Shown: positions 50,754 to 62,505 of the stretch, piece after piece | How the letters are laid out: the number at the start of each line of letters is the position of its first letter | Position numbering within the stretch: the first letter of the stretch is position 1 | From: Neurospora crassa OR74A | Lineage: Eukaryota > Ascomycota > Sordariomycetes > Sordariales > Sordariaceae | Reading direction: 5' to 3' | DNA length: 64,000 nucleotides | Assembly (NCBI RefSeq): GCF_000182925.2 | Contig: NC_026502.1 | Coordinates: forward strand, 2,294,001-2,358,000 | Notes under the pieces: model-generated | Seen by the model: only the letters and a program-made list of their open reading frames with translations | Told to the model about the DNA's origin: nothing | Database searches by the model: none | Made by a program: the position numbers and the translations under genes

Positions 50754-51123
50754 ATCTTGGATACATTCCGACTTCAAGTGAACAGGGTCAATCCAAAGCA
50801 GTTATACCTTGTGTTCTCTTTGGATAAGTGCGCACATAGACGTTGGATATCAGAAATCTCAAGGGAGCGGTGCGTTCCAGAGCCCGGATAGCGAAATAGA
50901 TTGGAAGTGCTCGATTGTCTGAGAGCTACATTCTCCTCTCCTAAAAATTCAAACGCGGTTGTCATTTTCCACCATAAGGTCCTGCCTTGCTTCTATCTTG
51001 CTTTCACTTTGCATGCTCCTGGTAATGTCCAGTAGCACAACAATACCCAAAGCACTCTCTTACCCTAATTCTCACCACAATAGCTTTATCCTACATATAT
51101 TGTCCCCTCTCATCCTTCGCTTT
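50754..51123. other. Short convergent intergenic region
   Basis: 370 bases separate the stop codons of the sugar porter and the single-pass membrane protein. I see only 3' flanking sequence. Confidence 0.6.
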
Positions 51124-52994
51124 CTAAAACATATTCCACTCAGGAGGCACCAAGGTAGTCCGCGCAACAGGCGCACCCATAGGGGTGCTAGCTGCACCGT
51201 TACTACCGCCACCAGCACCGAAAGCTCCACCTTTGGTCGTACCTGTACCTGTACCACCGCCACTCCCCGAACCCTTCCACCGAACAGGCTCAAGAGCCAA
51301 GTCGATCCCCTCCAACTGTTCCCTTCTTACTCGATCTCTTACTTCAAAGGTCACGTTTCGTCCATCCAACTCTGCCACCTCCTTGATAGTCGCGGTCACC
51401 GCCTCCTTGGCAGGTTTTTCGATGCCGAAAATCCCAGATTCGGCACACGCTCGGCATCCACTCCCGCATCTGGATCCAGAGTTGGTAGAACTGGTACTGG
51501 TGACACCCGACATGTTTGTGGTGGAAGCGGCACTTGCACTCGTCGCCTGCGAGCCTCCCCACCCTGTACTTAGAACCATGGGGCTGAGGGGGCTTAGGCC
51601 TGGTAACTCTCCGTTTCCGCTTCCATGTGCATCCCCGTCAATTCCATTCTTGATCTTTGTCAGTGGAGTGTTGGGCATTCTTTGACGCGTCGTGGGCGTA
51701 CGTGGGTTCCGCGTCATTGTTCCGAACCCGAGTTCATGAATCTCACGAGGTCCATGAGTCCCTCCCTGAAGCTCTTGAATCCCATGTGGTTGTGGTCTAT
51801 TCGCCCCATACAGTCCATGTTCAGGTGCTGCCCCTGGGCGCCAAAATCCCCTTTCTCTTAACGCTGCCGCCGCCGCCTCCTTTGCCTCCCGCGCTCGCTT
51901 CCGCCGACGAGGCCCGCGGTACCACCATGTGAAGAGGATGAGGTATATAACTGCCAGGGCGCCGATGACCGAGCCGAGGATGGCGGATTTAGGGTTGTGT
52001 CTCTTTGGGTTTTGGTCTTCTTCTGAGGGGGTGTTGGCAGCGGAAATATAAGTGGGGATATCGGAGGTTTGGGTCTCGGGAAGGGTTTGGGTTGAGGATG
52101 TTGAAGTCAAGGTAGGTGGGAGGGCAATGTCACCGGAAGTGGAAGTGGATGGCAGGAGAGTGTGGGCTGAGTGGGTTTGTTGGAGTGTTGAGGGTTCTGG
52201 TGGCTGTGACGAAGATATGGGTATCACGGGCTTTGCTGTTGAAATTGTTGGGACGGGCGCCTGCACATGGGAAGCAGTGAAGTTGTCATCTCCGGTGGTT
52301 AAGGGAGCGACAGTCGAGACCGAATCCCGCTTACCGCTTGATGTAGTGGTGGTGGCGGTGGTAGCAAGTACAGAGGTTCCGAGAGCGGCCTTTTGATCCA
52401 GCATGTAGTTGTGAATCGTATAATGACCGTCGCCGCAACCGACACTCCAGTATGGATCTGCTTCGTCGGTATGAGTATTCGTTAGACGGGTGAGTTGGCA
52501 ATATGGATTAGATGCGGCATGGCTGGTTTGAGATATCCAAATTAGTGAACTGGGTTTCATAGGGAAGGAGACCATAGAGGAGACGAAAACAGATGGACAT
52601 ACCATCTTGTTGTGCCAAACTGAGTACGTGCCTCGGCAATACCGCAGCCATAACTGCAATTATAAGCATCGATACACCAGGCATTCCATCCGCAGTTGTC
52701 GACGATGTCGTGTCTGTCTTTGAGGGAGGACTTTTTCGAGCAGAAGCCAAACAGCCGGTTCGGTGGAAACATGGCACACACCATGTCCTCTGGAGGCGAT
52801 ATGGGCATGAGATGGGCATCCTTAGCGACGGCATAGCCGCAGACGCTGGTTAATATTGGAACATCAGTTCCACCAATTTGGCGTCGTAGTGCTGCCGCCG
52901 AAGTGATGACTGCCGGTGTTGCTGCGCTTACGGGTACTCCGCTTGGAATCAGTGCCGCCGTGCTCGTGGGCACCATTGAAGTTATCACGGCCAT
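51124..52994 (-). CDS. Single-pass Ser/Thr-rich membrane protein with a Cys-rich ectodomain
   Basis: Two exons (52994-52603 and 52522-51124) give 596 residues. The first 175 residues contain a Cys-rich region (CGYAVAKD, VCAMFPP, FGFCSKK, DNCGWNAWCIDAYNCSYGCG, PYCQLT, VGCGDGH). A Ser/Thr/Pro-rich stalk follows, as in O-mannosylated wall-anchored proteins. One transmembrane helix (AILGSVIGALAVIYLILF, about residues 308-330) is next, then a basic stop-transfer patch (RGPRRRKR) and a long Gly/Ser-rich cytosolic tail. This layout resembles fungal wall-stress sensors and related surface proteins, but I recognise no named domain. The N-terminus at the chosen ATG is Ala/Ser/Val-rich without a classic signal peptide, so an upstream exon may be missing. 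It is convergent with the sugar porter. Confidence 0.8.
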
Positions 52995-53734
52995 CGTGTT
53001 GTATTCGACGACTGATAACGCGAAGTGAGGGTGAGCAAGTCAAAAGATCTCCATGGGCACGATGTTGAAAGTGAAGAGAGTCGGGAATACGGTTAGAAGA
53101 TTGCTCCCTCCTCGGCCGTTCACGTCTCAGCAGTTATGAGCGAGAAGAAGGCGTCACACCCCGCCAGGGAGGGAGCAAAGATGGGGATCGCTTTCTTTCA
53201 GCTCGGTTCCCGTCGTCGAGTCGTACGATCAATTGTAATAGTCCGATGGCGGGTATAATAATTCCTCCCACGGGAAAGGGCAAAAGAGGGCGGGAGCTTA
53301 ATGTGTCAGCCAGGGGAGAGAACAAAGCGATCCATGTTGACTAAAGATATTTTTGGACAAGGCTCTTTGTGCGCCATGCTGTCAGGTCGAGAACAATCAT
53401 AACTTGAGCTAAGCGTCAACACGCTATACTTAGGCACCTGTTCAACTAAGTAACTGAAACCTCTCTTGCCCACTGGTACGGAAGCTTGAGCAAGTTGGTG
53501 GTTGCCCTTGGACAAAGGGCATACCCGGTTGGTTGGAGTCCGTGTAAGTGATAAGACGTAAGTTACGCTATCGGTCCACATCCTGATACACATATGGTAC
53601 GCTGACAATACCTACCAGCCATGATGGTCCGTGCTGAGTTTGCGTCTGTTCACTCGAGTCATCGATTGGCTTGATGATTACATAGCCGTTGGTTGCATCC
53701 CATCAGGACTTCAACACCCGTTACACCCTATATC
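52995..53734. other. Divergent intergenic region
   Basis: Upstream flanks of the membrane protein gene and the small DUF1763-like gene. I see no gene or clear motif. Confidence 0.55.
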
Positions 53735-54196
53735 ATGTCGAACCAGGAGCTCGTCCACGCCTACCGACATCTTCTACGATGGTCGTTGAGGGCCGTGCAG
53801 TTCTCCAAGCCGGCGCGCTTTGTGGTTCGAGACACACTCCGTGCAGCCTTCCGCGATAAGAATGGCACTTTTGAGCCCTCGAGGGTCAAGTCAACGTTGT
53901 GGTTTCTCGAGTCGGCCGCGACGTATGTCGGGGTGGAGCACAAAATCATCAAAAATCTGGTACACGTTAGGTATATCCAGAACAAAAGCACCGGGCCATG
54001 GAGGATCAGGGCGCAGACGCTTTCCAAGTCCCAGCAGTAAGTCAAATAGAAGAGGCGAAGAGGCTGAAGTGCAAATGCTGAAGAGAAGGAACCCAACAGG
54101 AGAGCGCTCAAGGATCCAGTGTATGAAAAGGAGTACGAGCATTTTGACAAGACAATCGCCATGTTGAACGATACAATGAACTTGTGTTTACGGTAA
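53735..54196 (+). CDS. Small DUF1763/LYR-like (probably mitochondrial) protein, two exons
   Basis: Read straight through, the frame stops at 54040 after about 100 residues. A GTAAGT donor at 54037 and an AACAG acceptor at 54099 remove that stop and add a second exon (54100-54196). This gives 132 residues ending in YEHFDKTIAMLNDTMNLCLR. That tail is compositionally like the C-terminal part of the fungal DUF1763 family as I remember it. The first exon (53735-54036) has HAYRHLLRWSLRAVQFSKPARFVVRDTLRAAF, an LYR-type helical start with a basic, Phe-rich segment. LYR proteins act as adaptors in mitochondrial complex or ribosome assembly; that role here is inference. A start codon at 53735 begins MSNQELVHAY. 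Confidence 0.75.
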
Positions 54197-56605
54197 ACAA
54201 GTGTCCGAAGTCCGGGCAACAGTGGCCAGGAGCGGTTCGAAGCCGGCCTCAGTGCCAGCGTTTTGTATGGGCATGCCCCCGGCCCTTCAAGCAGATCCAC
54301 GGACGGGAAAAAGGAGGCGATCACAAGGGGCCAAACCGAGTCAGATGAGTCGGCTCCAATTGTCGTGATTACTCCACAAATTGGAGACACTTTTGCACAC
54401 CGTCGGATCTTTCCCCAGGTTTCTCCGCATTGGATTTTTTATGATAGTGGTGTAAATGGTGGTTTGCGGTCTTGTCAATGGGGTGGCCAGCCATGTCCCA
54501 CAAGTGAGGCCCAAAAGGACGCCGTCGATGCTCACAATGCGCTTCCGAGTAGCAACATCTAGGCTTCGGATGATGGTGGACTGCGGGCTGTCAACCAAAA
54601 AAGGGAAGGTCAACAACTGGAACATTGGGAGAACAGATGCGCGAGGAAGGGTTGCGGCACGTATACAACAGATATAAGGGTCAAAACACCCAACAACGGG
54701 ATCTCGTGTTGCATGCGGGAAGCGGCTACAATTAGTTCATGCTCAACTTACCCGCCATGCCACCTTGTGGCGCGGTTTCCGTTCTAGGCGGGTTTTACCT
54801 CGGGGCTGCTGATGAGAGCCAAGATGTGACTGGCCTATCTCAGTTCTAGAAACCTTTTGAGATTAGATTGTAAAACCATGGACTCCTTTACTGAAAAAGT
54901 GTACAACAACATCTCCGCTTCTGGTGGTTAGCAGCAACAAAGAGGAAACACGGAAAGGGTCCCTTTTGATTATATAACGAACCACGATCGAACGTCGGTG
55001 GCGAGATAACATGCGCTTGTCCCTGTTTCAGGCAAGCATTGCTGCATCAGTGACGGTATGATGTTGGCTGGGATTGAGACTATAAGGCCGATCCCATTTA
55101 CCGACGGTTCGAGATTGCTTTGGCACTGGAGATCTCCAGAGCGAGTTATTGACGGCGATTGCTGTAGTCACACTGAAATGGGCGATTGTCAACTGCAAAG
55201 ATGAACGGAAATGAGACGCCCTTTGAAGCCACGGGGATCGTGGCCCCACAAGAAGCAGGCCAGATCGGTCACATCCGTCACATTGTGGGAAGAAAACAAA
55301 AACAAAAAAAAACCAAAGTTTGAAGCGGTGCAAGCAGCATCTTGAGGTACCGGTAAACCCCGCGCCAGTTGCATTACATGGAGAGTACATGGGAGAGCTT
55401 TACCTCGGATTTCGGGCAACAGTGTTAGAGACTTGGAGGGGGCTGTCACCAACTTCCAAAAAAACGAAGGCAGCACCAGAATATCATCCGTCATTATAGT
55501 GGAGTTCCCCATCGTTATGTCCATACATATCGTGACTGCCTTTGTTTCCACTGCGACTCAGCCGAGAGAAATGGTCCAACGGCGAAAGGCGCCCGAAGAC
55601 TGCCGGACCGGGACCCAGCAAGCGGTCACGATGCGTGGAAGTACCCGCCATAGCTCCATTTCCCGTAGCATCGTGACTCCGAACCCCCGGTCTGGAATTC
55701 CGTCTCTGCAACAACTCCAACTTTCCACTTCCTCCTCTTCTCTCTCCAATTGCACTCCCACACCACCAGCTATTGCACGCCTCTGTACACTCCGAGTACC
55801 TGTACACTCGTGCCGTCACAAGCCACCATCAGTTCCAACAGCAGTCCCGACGGAACAGTGCATTGCTAGCACACACACACCTCACCACTGCATTCATCGT
55901 CGAACCCCGCAACCAACCCGGGCAAGCTTCACACTCGCACGACAACTTTAAGTGCACTGCATTGCACCCAGAGACAGTCGCGGTTCCAAGCCTACGCTAC
56001 CCGGTCACCTCGAGCTCCAATCTCTCCAGCTTCCTGTGTTCCAGTCACACAGCGTCAACTAGCTACCCTTCAACTTCCCACTCGACGGGAGGTACCTTAC
56101 GATAAGCAAACCGGCATCGCCTGCCGTCTGTCGCTTGTCGCCGTCCATCGGTCAACTGTCATCCGACTAGGGAATAGGGACGCCCTCGGCACCAACCAAT
56201 CCCTATTCCCCTTCCCCTCTTCGTCGATCAGGCCTCCGGCCCTTGAATCCTGCCTCAAACTTGTACATTCGCCTTCTCTCCGACTCGTTCCACCATCAGA
56301 AAAAGCTCAATAGTTGCGCGGGACCACCCATTGAGAGCTACATAGGGGAAGGGACACCGGTTTCTCACCAGACCGAGAAGCACGCGCGGGGTGGGGTGTC
56401 TTTGACGGACCTTCGCCAGCCAGCATAACGGCGTTTTGCAACTGTGCCCAGGACTTTGGTCTCGATCGACGAGACCACTGTCTAGCCGGACGGGCCTCTT
56501 CCGAGTTGATCCCCGGCAAAGGGCAGTCCCCCGTTTTGCAGATCATATACGAGATTAGAGCTACGACAAGGGGCGACTTCGCGCGCCACGAGATTATCAA
56601 CAAGT
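54197..56605. other. 2.4-kb intergenic region
   Basis: No gene is supported. The right half (55650-56300) is pyrimidine/CA-rich and is probably the leader and promoter of the mitochondrial carrier gene. Confidence 0.55.
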
Positions 56606-58105
56606 ATGCGCGCGACAGCAACCCTTCCAGCTGCCGATAACGCCCTCCTCGACGACAGCAGTATATCGAACAATGGCCCAACCGCTGGCCACCGTCGCCT
56701 TGCACCATCATTTCCCATCATGTCGCAACAGAGCAACAGCCAGGAGAACAGTACATCGCTGAAAGGGAGCTCTAAAGATGGCTCAAATGGGGGAACCAGC
56801 ACGAGCACGAGCAGCCTTACAAATGCCGGTCCTAGCAGCGATGGGCAGTTTTGGAACAGCACACAACGACTGGCGAAAAAATACCGCACCGAGGTTGCCG
56901 CTTCGGCCTCGAGCGTGCTGTCCACCATGTCCACGTTCCCCCTTGATAGCGTCAAGACACGGATGCAGACGTACAAATATGCCGGATTTGTCGATTGTGT
57001 CAAGCAGACATATCACACCGAGAGGCTCAGGGGCTTCTTTCGAGGTAGGTTATTGCGCCTTTCCCGGCACCTTGCCCGGGGTTAGTAGTGCCAATTTCCT
57101 GACTCCTGCCTTGAATGACTTAGGCGTCACGGCCCCGATGCTCAGCATAACTGCGGTACGGACTGTGTCGTTTTCCATCTATCAGCGCTCCAAATACGCA
57201 TATAGTGACTGGGTCAAACGCAACTTTGGCTTTGATGTCATGAGCCATGTCGCCTCCCACGGGTCGTTGCCCAATTTCTGGACTGTTGCCACCTTTGGCG
57301 CCGCTGGCGCAACGGCCGGATCGTGCATAACTTTGATAGCTTGTAAGTCTGTGTGCAACAACCGAAGAACCTCTTTTGAGGAATTCTTAAAATCGAAAGC
57401 TAACGCCGTGCTTCCGAAAATACCATAGGCCCATTCGAGTTGACTAAGCTCAGCGCGCAAGTTTCAGTTTTGATGGCAGACAAGAAGAATTGCCTAAAAC
57501 CGGGAAGCCATGCCATTGCTGCGAGTTACCAAAACAAGGGAACTCTGAAGACAATGGGAAACATTGTGAAGCACAGAGGGCTGGGCGGTCTTTACACAGG
57601 ATTCGGCTTGCATTTGAGTGGGTAATTCTTTGCGATTCTATGGTTTCAGAAGATGCTAACTAGGCTGACTGTGATAGCCCGAGATACCCTCGGTACCGCC
57701 ATGTACTTCATTACTTACGAAAGCAGCAAACAGCTGCTTACTACTTTTGGCGGGGCTGGCACCCATAACAACCCCTTCGCAGTGTTGATCGCCGGTGGCA
57801 TGTGCGGAATAGTCTCTTGGGCGTTAATCTGTAAGCCGAGATCTCGGATCATCATGGCGTTAAGATAAAACTAACTGTCAAACCTTTCTCCAGACCCGGT
57901 CGACTCAGCCAAGAGCATTTATCAACGCAACTCGCTCATGTATTCCAAGGGCGAAAAGGTCGAGCCCGTCAAGATCCGTTTCTTCCAGCGCAACATGTAT
58001 CGCGGTCTTGGTGTATCAATGGCCCGGTCTTGTGCTGTTAACGCCGTCTTCTTCTCGTCGTTCGAATTCCTGAAGAAACGCATTAAGGCCATGGAAGACC
58101 ATTAG
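56606..58105 (+). CDS. Mitochondrial carrier family (SLC25) protein
   Basis: Five exons (56606-57044, 57124-57342, 57429-57617, 57678-57830, 57894-58105) give 403 residues. The three carrier repeats each keep the Px(D/E)xx(K/R) signature: PLDSVKTRM, PFELTKLS and YPVDSAKSI. Between them are the usual GFFRG, GLGGLYTGFG and MYRGLGVSMARS turns. The third intron is best read with donor GTGGGT at 57618, acceptor at 57677 and a CTAAC branch, giving HLTRDTLGTAMYF. An alternative 42-nt version would put the branch too close to the acceptor. The first 90 residues are Ser/Thr-rich and unlike the carrier core. Such carriers exchange metabolites across the inner mitochondrial membrane. The substrate cannot be named from what I see. 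Confidence 0.9.
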
Positions 58106-59211
58106 CATCGTCGCTACACATCCCAGAAAAAAAGAACCGGTCACCATCGGCGAATGGTATCTGTCGGGTTTTGTGCAACAGCAACCATTCTTTAGAGGTG
58201 CATAGTGCTGGGTTATGCGTCACAACATTCAGTACCGTGAGCAGTTGGGAGACTACGCATCATTTGAATGGCGCAGTGTATACGGGGAGATATTTCAGGG
58301 TAACACGTATAAATCATGTCTGCGTATCGGCATTGCGAAACAGAGTCGCATACAGCAGGTACGCAAGAGATGTCTGGCGAGGGATAACATCTCGGCTGAT
58401 CTGCATCGAGGAGGAAGTTCATATTATTTGGTTTTATCTCAGAGGATCTACCTCAGGGAAAGGAGATGGTGCATACGACAGCGACAAGCTTGTCTGGAAC
58501 GGCGTTTATTTTTTACGGTTCAGTTGAAGTAAAGTGTTCGGGCGTATCTCCCACTCAGCACACTTGGGAGAGGTGTGTAGTTGATCGGTCCTGTTTGTGA
58601 AACATACTTTAGGGAAAGGACCTTGGGACATCGTAGCGAGTGCAATTAGAGCGATCAAACACCAAAGAAAATATCCTGGCTGTAGCTGGGTATTGCGATT
58701 GTGTCTGTCTATTTGTACGATGTCACAGAGCTACGAAGTTTGTGTCGATGGTACAGCTGCTAAAGAAACTAACCACGGGGCTAGAAAGTTTGTCCAGAGG
58801 GTCCGTGCTTGGGCTTAAACTCTAGCGCTCAGCGCAGCGAAGGTTCAATTCTGGTCATCGCCTTTAGTATACAAATAGTCTACTTTATAAAATTTAGTAA
58901 AACCAATGATTCGTGGAAGAGATCCAATGTCATCAATAAACCCGAGCAGCAATAAAGGCGACATCCATCGGTTCGGCTCCTTGTCTTGAACTTGTATCAG
59001 TGGCAGGACAGGTAGAGGGTTGACGTTGCTGTGCGCTTACCAAACCCTAACCCTTGTCATTTTAACAATTTTTCATTCCCTTTCTTGTTGAACTTACACT
59101 TCAAGTTACTTCACCTTCCCGCCCAACCTGACTTCATCCTTTCATTTCACAATAAATTCATCCGCCGTTAGTTGCCGCCACCATAATATAGCAACGGGCA
59201 CTTTGCACAAA
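58106..59211. other. Intergenic region upstream of RIX7
   Basis: 3' flank of the carrier gene and promoter/leader of RIX7. It contains a telobox-like AAACCCTAACCC at 59042. No gene is supported. Confidence 0.55.
59042..59055 (+). promoter_or_regulatory. Telobox-like element upstream of RIX7
   Basis: AAACCCTAACCCTT lies 157 bases before the RIX7 start codon. Telomere-repeat-like boxes (AACCCTAA, bound by Tbf1-type factors in fungi) are known upstream of ribosome-related genes; the role here is inferred. Confidence 0.45.
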
Positions 59212-61866
59212 ATGCCTGGCCGTGCCAACCTACGGCATGGCATCGACCGCGATGTCTACCAGCTCGTCGTGAAACTGGAGATTGAGGAGGAAGACAGGCG
59301 AGAGGCCATCATCGAGAAGGAAGGCAAGAACAGCAAAAACCTATCGAGCAGGCGAGGGCTCTCAGTCTCATCCGTTTACGACTCAATAAAACGGTCCAAC
59401 TCGAGTCTTGCGCGCCAAAAGAAGAAACTACTGGAGGACTCCATCGAGCGGGTGCTCGACCTACGACGAGAGGAGGCCAAAAAGGACGCGGTCGAGGATT
59501 CGGACGATGCAATTGAGGCGGCGGATGAGGCCGAAGCGGCCAAGAGGAACAAGTCGGCTGAGGCGACGGCTACAGGGTTTCTGAACAAGCAGATTGCGAA
59601 GGCATGGGGTTTGGCCGCGCCGAAGCTGCCTGCGACGACGGCAGTGAGTGGTGAAGGTGTGGCGGTGGTGGAAAATGGTGGAGGGGAGGCGGGTGCCGCT
59701 GGTGAAGGGGGATCGGGCTCAGTTCCACAAACCCCCGGACTCGGAGCGGCTGCTGTAGCTCCAGGATCATCTGAGAGACAGGCGAATGGAGAGCCTAGAG
59801 GAAAGAAGAGAAAGGCGGAGAAGATATCGAAGGAGAAAGAGGTCGACCGGTCGCCGCCCACGGGCATCTCCATCAAGGACATTGCCGGTGTGGACGATAC
59901 CTTGGACAAGCTTCTACACGAGGTGTGGTTCCCGCTTTGTGCGGGTGAGGCCTGTGCCAAGATGGGATACCGTTACGACAATGGCGTGCTCCTCCACGGC
60001 CCTTCGGGCTGCGGCAAGACCACGCTTGCTCACGCCGTGGCTGGCAGCGTTGGCGCCGCCTTCATTCCTGTCTCTGCGCCTTCCATCGTCGGCGGCACCT
60101 CGGGCGAGTCAGAAAAGAATATCCGTGATGTCTTCGATGAAGCGATCCGTCTCGCCCCGTGCCTCATCTTTATCGACGAAATCGACGCCATTGCTGGCAA
60201 GCGTGAGAGCGCTAATAAGGGCATGGAAGGCCGTATCGTAGCGGAAATCATGAACGGCATGGACCGCATCAAGCAGCAGACACCCCTTGGCAAGAATGTT
60301 GTCGTTCTGGCCGCCACCAACCGTCCGGACTTTTTGGATCCCGCCATCCGTCGCCGCTTCAGCGCCGAGATCGACATGGGCATGCCCAACGAGCGCGCCC
60401 GCGAGCACATTCTCAAGTCCCTCTCTCGCGACCTCAACGTGGCCGACGACGTCAATTTCGCCGAGCTTGCCAAGCTAACACCCGGCTACGTCGGTTCCGA
60501 TCTGCAGTACGTCGTCAAAGCCGCCGTGTCCGAATCCTTCCGTGGAAGTCTCGACGCCCTGCTCGAAAAGGCGCGCCAACTGCGCGCTGCCGCTGCAGAA
60601 GCTGCCACTGCCGCTATCACCTCCGACTCCCCCGAGGGCCACGAAGAGCAACAGAAACAGATTCAAAAGGAACTCGACGACACCCTCACCGGCATCTCCC
60701 AAAAACAGCGCGACTGGCTCCTCCTCGAGGACCACCGCCAAGCCTCGTGGTCCGACAGCTGCATCACCATGGCCCAATTCCGCCTCGCCGTCTCCCGCGT
60801 GCAGCCGGCCTCCAAGCGTGAAGGCTTCAGCACGATACCTGACACCACGTGGGCGCATGTGGGCGCTCTTGACGAAGTCCGCAAGAAGCTCGAGATGAGC
60901 ATCATCGGCCCCATCAAGCGGCCCGAACTTTTCACCAAGGTGGGCATTAAACCGGCCGCCGGTATTTTGCTCTGGGGTCCTCCAGGCTGCGGTAAGACGC
61001 TGGTCGCCAAGGCCGTAGCCAACGAGTCCAAAGCCAACTTCATCTCCATCAAGGGTCCCGAGTTGCTGAACAAGTATGTGGGCGAATCCGAGAGAGCAGT
61101 CCGCCAGCTTTTCGCGCGCGCCAAGTCCTCGGCCCCCTGCATCTTGTTCTTCGACGAGATGGACGCCCTGGTGCCCAAGCGCGACGACTCGCTCTCCGAC
61201 GCCAGCGCCCGCGTCGTCAACACCCTGCTCACGGAGCTTGACGGTGTTGGCGACCGCAGCGGTATCTACGTCATTGGCGCTACGAACAGGCCGGACATCA
61301 TTGACGAGGCGATCAGAAGACCGGGCAGATTGGGAACGAGCATCTACGTCGGCTTGCCCAGCGCGGAGGATCGGGTGGACATTCTCCGAACACTCTACAG
61401 GAACTCGATTGCGAGGGCCAAGGCTTCCCAGACGGCTGCTGCTGCTCCTCCTCGTCCTACGCCTACTACGACACCCGCTGTGGAGGGAGACGTAATGGAT
61501 ATCGATGGCGGCTCTGGCGCTGTTCTGCCAGGCCAACAAACGCCCTCGGCCACCGCCGCCGCTATGGACGAGACCATGCAGGAGGCGGAGAAGCAGCTGG
61601 AGCGTGTCGCGCTGGATTTGCGCTGCACCGGCTTCTCGGGTGCCGATCTGGGCAACTTGATGCAGGCGGCTGCCCAGGCTTGTTTGGAGAGGGCGTACCT
61701 GAGCCAGATGTACCAGTCTAGTAAGGAGAGTGGTACGCCAACGGAGGAGGAGAAGGTGACGGATATGGTGGCTAACCCGGTCATCACTCCGGAGGACTGG
61801 GAGAAGGCGCTGAACGAGGTGAAGCCTAGTGTGAAAGATCCGGAAAAATATGTCCATATTGATTAG
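59212..61866 (+). CDS. rix7: Rix7/NVL-type AAA ATPase for 60S ribosome biogenesis
   Basis: A single uninterrupted exon encodes 884 residues from the first ATG (MPGRANLRHGIDRDVY). The N-terminal 200 residues are charged and carry basic clusters (RGKKRKAEK), as in nucleolar Rix7. Two AAA modules follow. D1 has Walker A GPSGCGKTT (about residue 263), Walker B LIFIDEIDA and the RRRFSAEIDM arginine region. D2 has GPPGCGKTL (about residue 589), ILFFDEMDA and RRPGRLG. All catalytic acidic residues are present in both. Rix7/NVL is a hexameric unfoldase that remodels pre-60S particles in the nucleolus and is related to Cdc48. The D2 pattern DALVPKRDD and the N-terminal region fit Rix7 rather than Cdc48 or the peroxins. 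It is unusual here in lacking introns, and it is convergent with cytochrome c. Confidence 0.93.
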   Translation: MPGRANLRHGIDRDVYQLVVKLEIEEEDRREAIIEKEGKNSKNLSSRRGLSVSSVYDSIKRSNSSLARQKKKLLEDSIERVLDLRREEAKKDAVEDSDDAIEAADEAEAAKRNKSAEATATGFLNKQIAKAWGLAAPKLPATTAVSGEGVAVVENGGGEAGAAGEGGSGSVPQTPGLGAAAVAPGSSERQANGEPRGKKRKAEKISKEKEVDRSPPTGISIKDIAGVDDTLDKLLHEVWFPLCAGEACAKMGYRYDNGVLLHGPSGCGKTTLAHAVAGSVGAAFIPVSAPSIVGGTSGESEKNIRDVFDEAIRLAPCLIFIDEIDAIAGKRESANKGMEGRIVAEIMNGMDRIKQQTPLGKNVVVLAATNRPDFLDPAIRRRFSAEIDMGMPNERAREHILKSLSRDLNVADDVNFAELAKLTPGYVGSDLQYVVKAAVSESFRGSLDALLEKARQLRAAAAEAATAAITSDSPEGHEEQQKQIQKELDDTLTGISQKQRDWLLLEDHRQASWSDSCITMAQFRLAVSRVQPASKREGFSTIPDTTWAHVGALDEVRKKLEMSIIGPIKRPELFTKVGIKPAAGILLWGPPGCGKTLVAKAVANESKANFISIKGPELLNKYVGESERAVRQLFARAKSSAPCILFFDEMDALVPKRDDSLSDASARVVNTLLTELDGVGDRSGIYVIGATNRPDIIDEAIRRPGRLGTSIYVGLPSAEDRVDILRTLYRNSIARAKASQTAAAAPPRPTPTTTPAVEGDVMDIDGGSGAVLPGQQTPSATAAAMDETMQEAEKQLERVALDLRCTGFSGADLGNLMQAAAQACLERAYLSQMYQSSKESGTPTEEEKVTDMVANPVITPEDWEKALNEVKPSVKDPEKYVHID

Positions 61867-62505
61867 CAGATGAGAAGGGATTGCAACATGGCGTTCTAGG
61901 GTTTATAAAAAAATGGTCTTGATGCTTTGATAATTATACCTATAGATTTATTTGGGTATCGGAAACATGAAAATTGCCGATTATGGTAGGCATGTTGCGA
62001 GATGAAGCCGTCAAATTCCACAAGTCCAACAAGTCATGGGACGGTTAGGTAGATGTAAATTATCGCGTGAGCAGAGATGCTTTATTGTATTTTGAATGCA
62101 GTTAGATATGACAGTCCTCCATTCTTTATAACATCATCATCAAATCTGAAAAATGCCTGCCTCGCTTTTGAACGCTCAAAAGAAGCTGACCAGTGATTAC
62201 TCTGTCGCCTTCAATCTCGCGTGACCGTCAAGCACCAAACCATACATACACGGCAGGAACGGGATCAAGAAAGGGGGTGTAAGGGGGAATGGGGTATTTC
62301 TTCGTAACTTCATACAGAGGAGGTTTTGAGATATCGTGGTTGTCGAAAAACAACCAAGAATCGCCGAGCACAAGTCGTCTAGTCTATGGTCCAACAACGA
62401 AGAGGGATGTGCCAAGCCCGTCTAATGCAAAAAAAAAATCTCCCTTTTTATTAATACAGTCCCATAACTCCTCGAGAACAACGCCCATCATCAAACAGAT
62501 TGCAT
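61867..62505. other. Convergent intergenic region (RIX7 / cytochrome c)
   Basis: 3' flanks of two convergent genes, AT-richer than the coding parts. Nothing else is evident. Confidence 0.6.

Noticed and set aside
53761-54390. 209-residue minus-strand frame
   Set aside because: Antisense to the DUF1763/LYR-like gene, whose spliced + strand product is family-like. The minus frame has no recognisable feature beyond hydrophobic runs.
57622-57663. Alternative 42-nt version of intron 3 in the mitochondrial carrier gene
   Set aside because: Its branch site would be only a few bases from the acceptor, and the product would carry extra residues before RDTLGT. The 60-nt version fits the family better.
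58820-58870. GGTTCAATTC word resembling a tRNA B-box
   Set aside because: No cloverleaf can be drawn around it.
60475-61857. 460-residue open frame on the minus strand
   Set aside because: It lies exactly antisense to RIX7 and its length follows from the GC-rich codon use of that gene. The amino-acid mix (Gly/Leu/Arg/Val) and lack of any domain mark it as a shadow.
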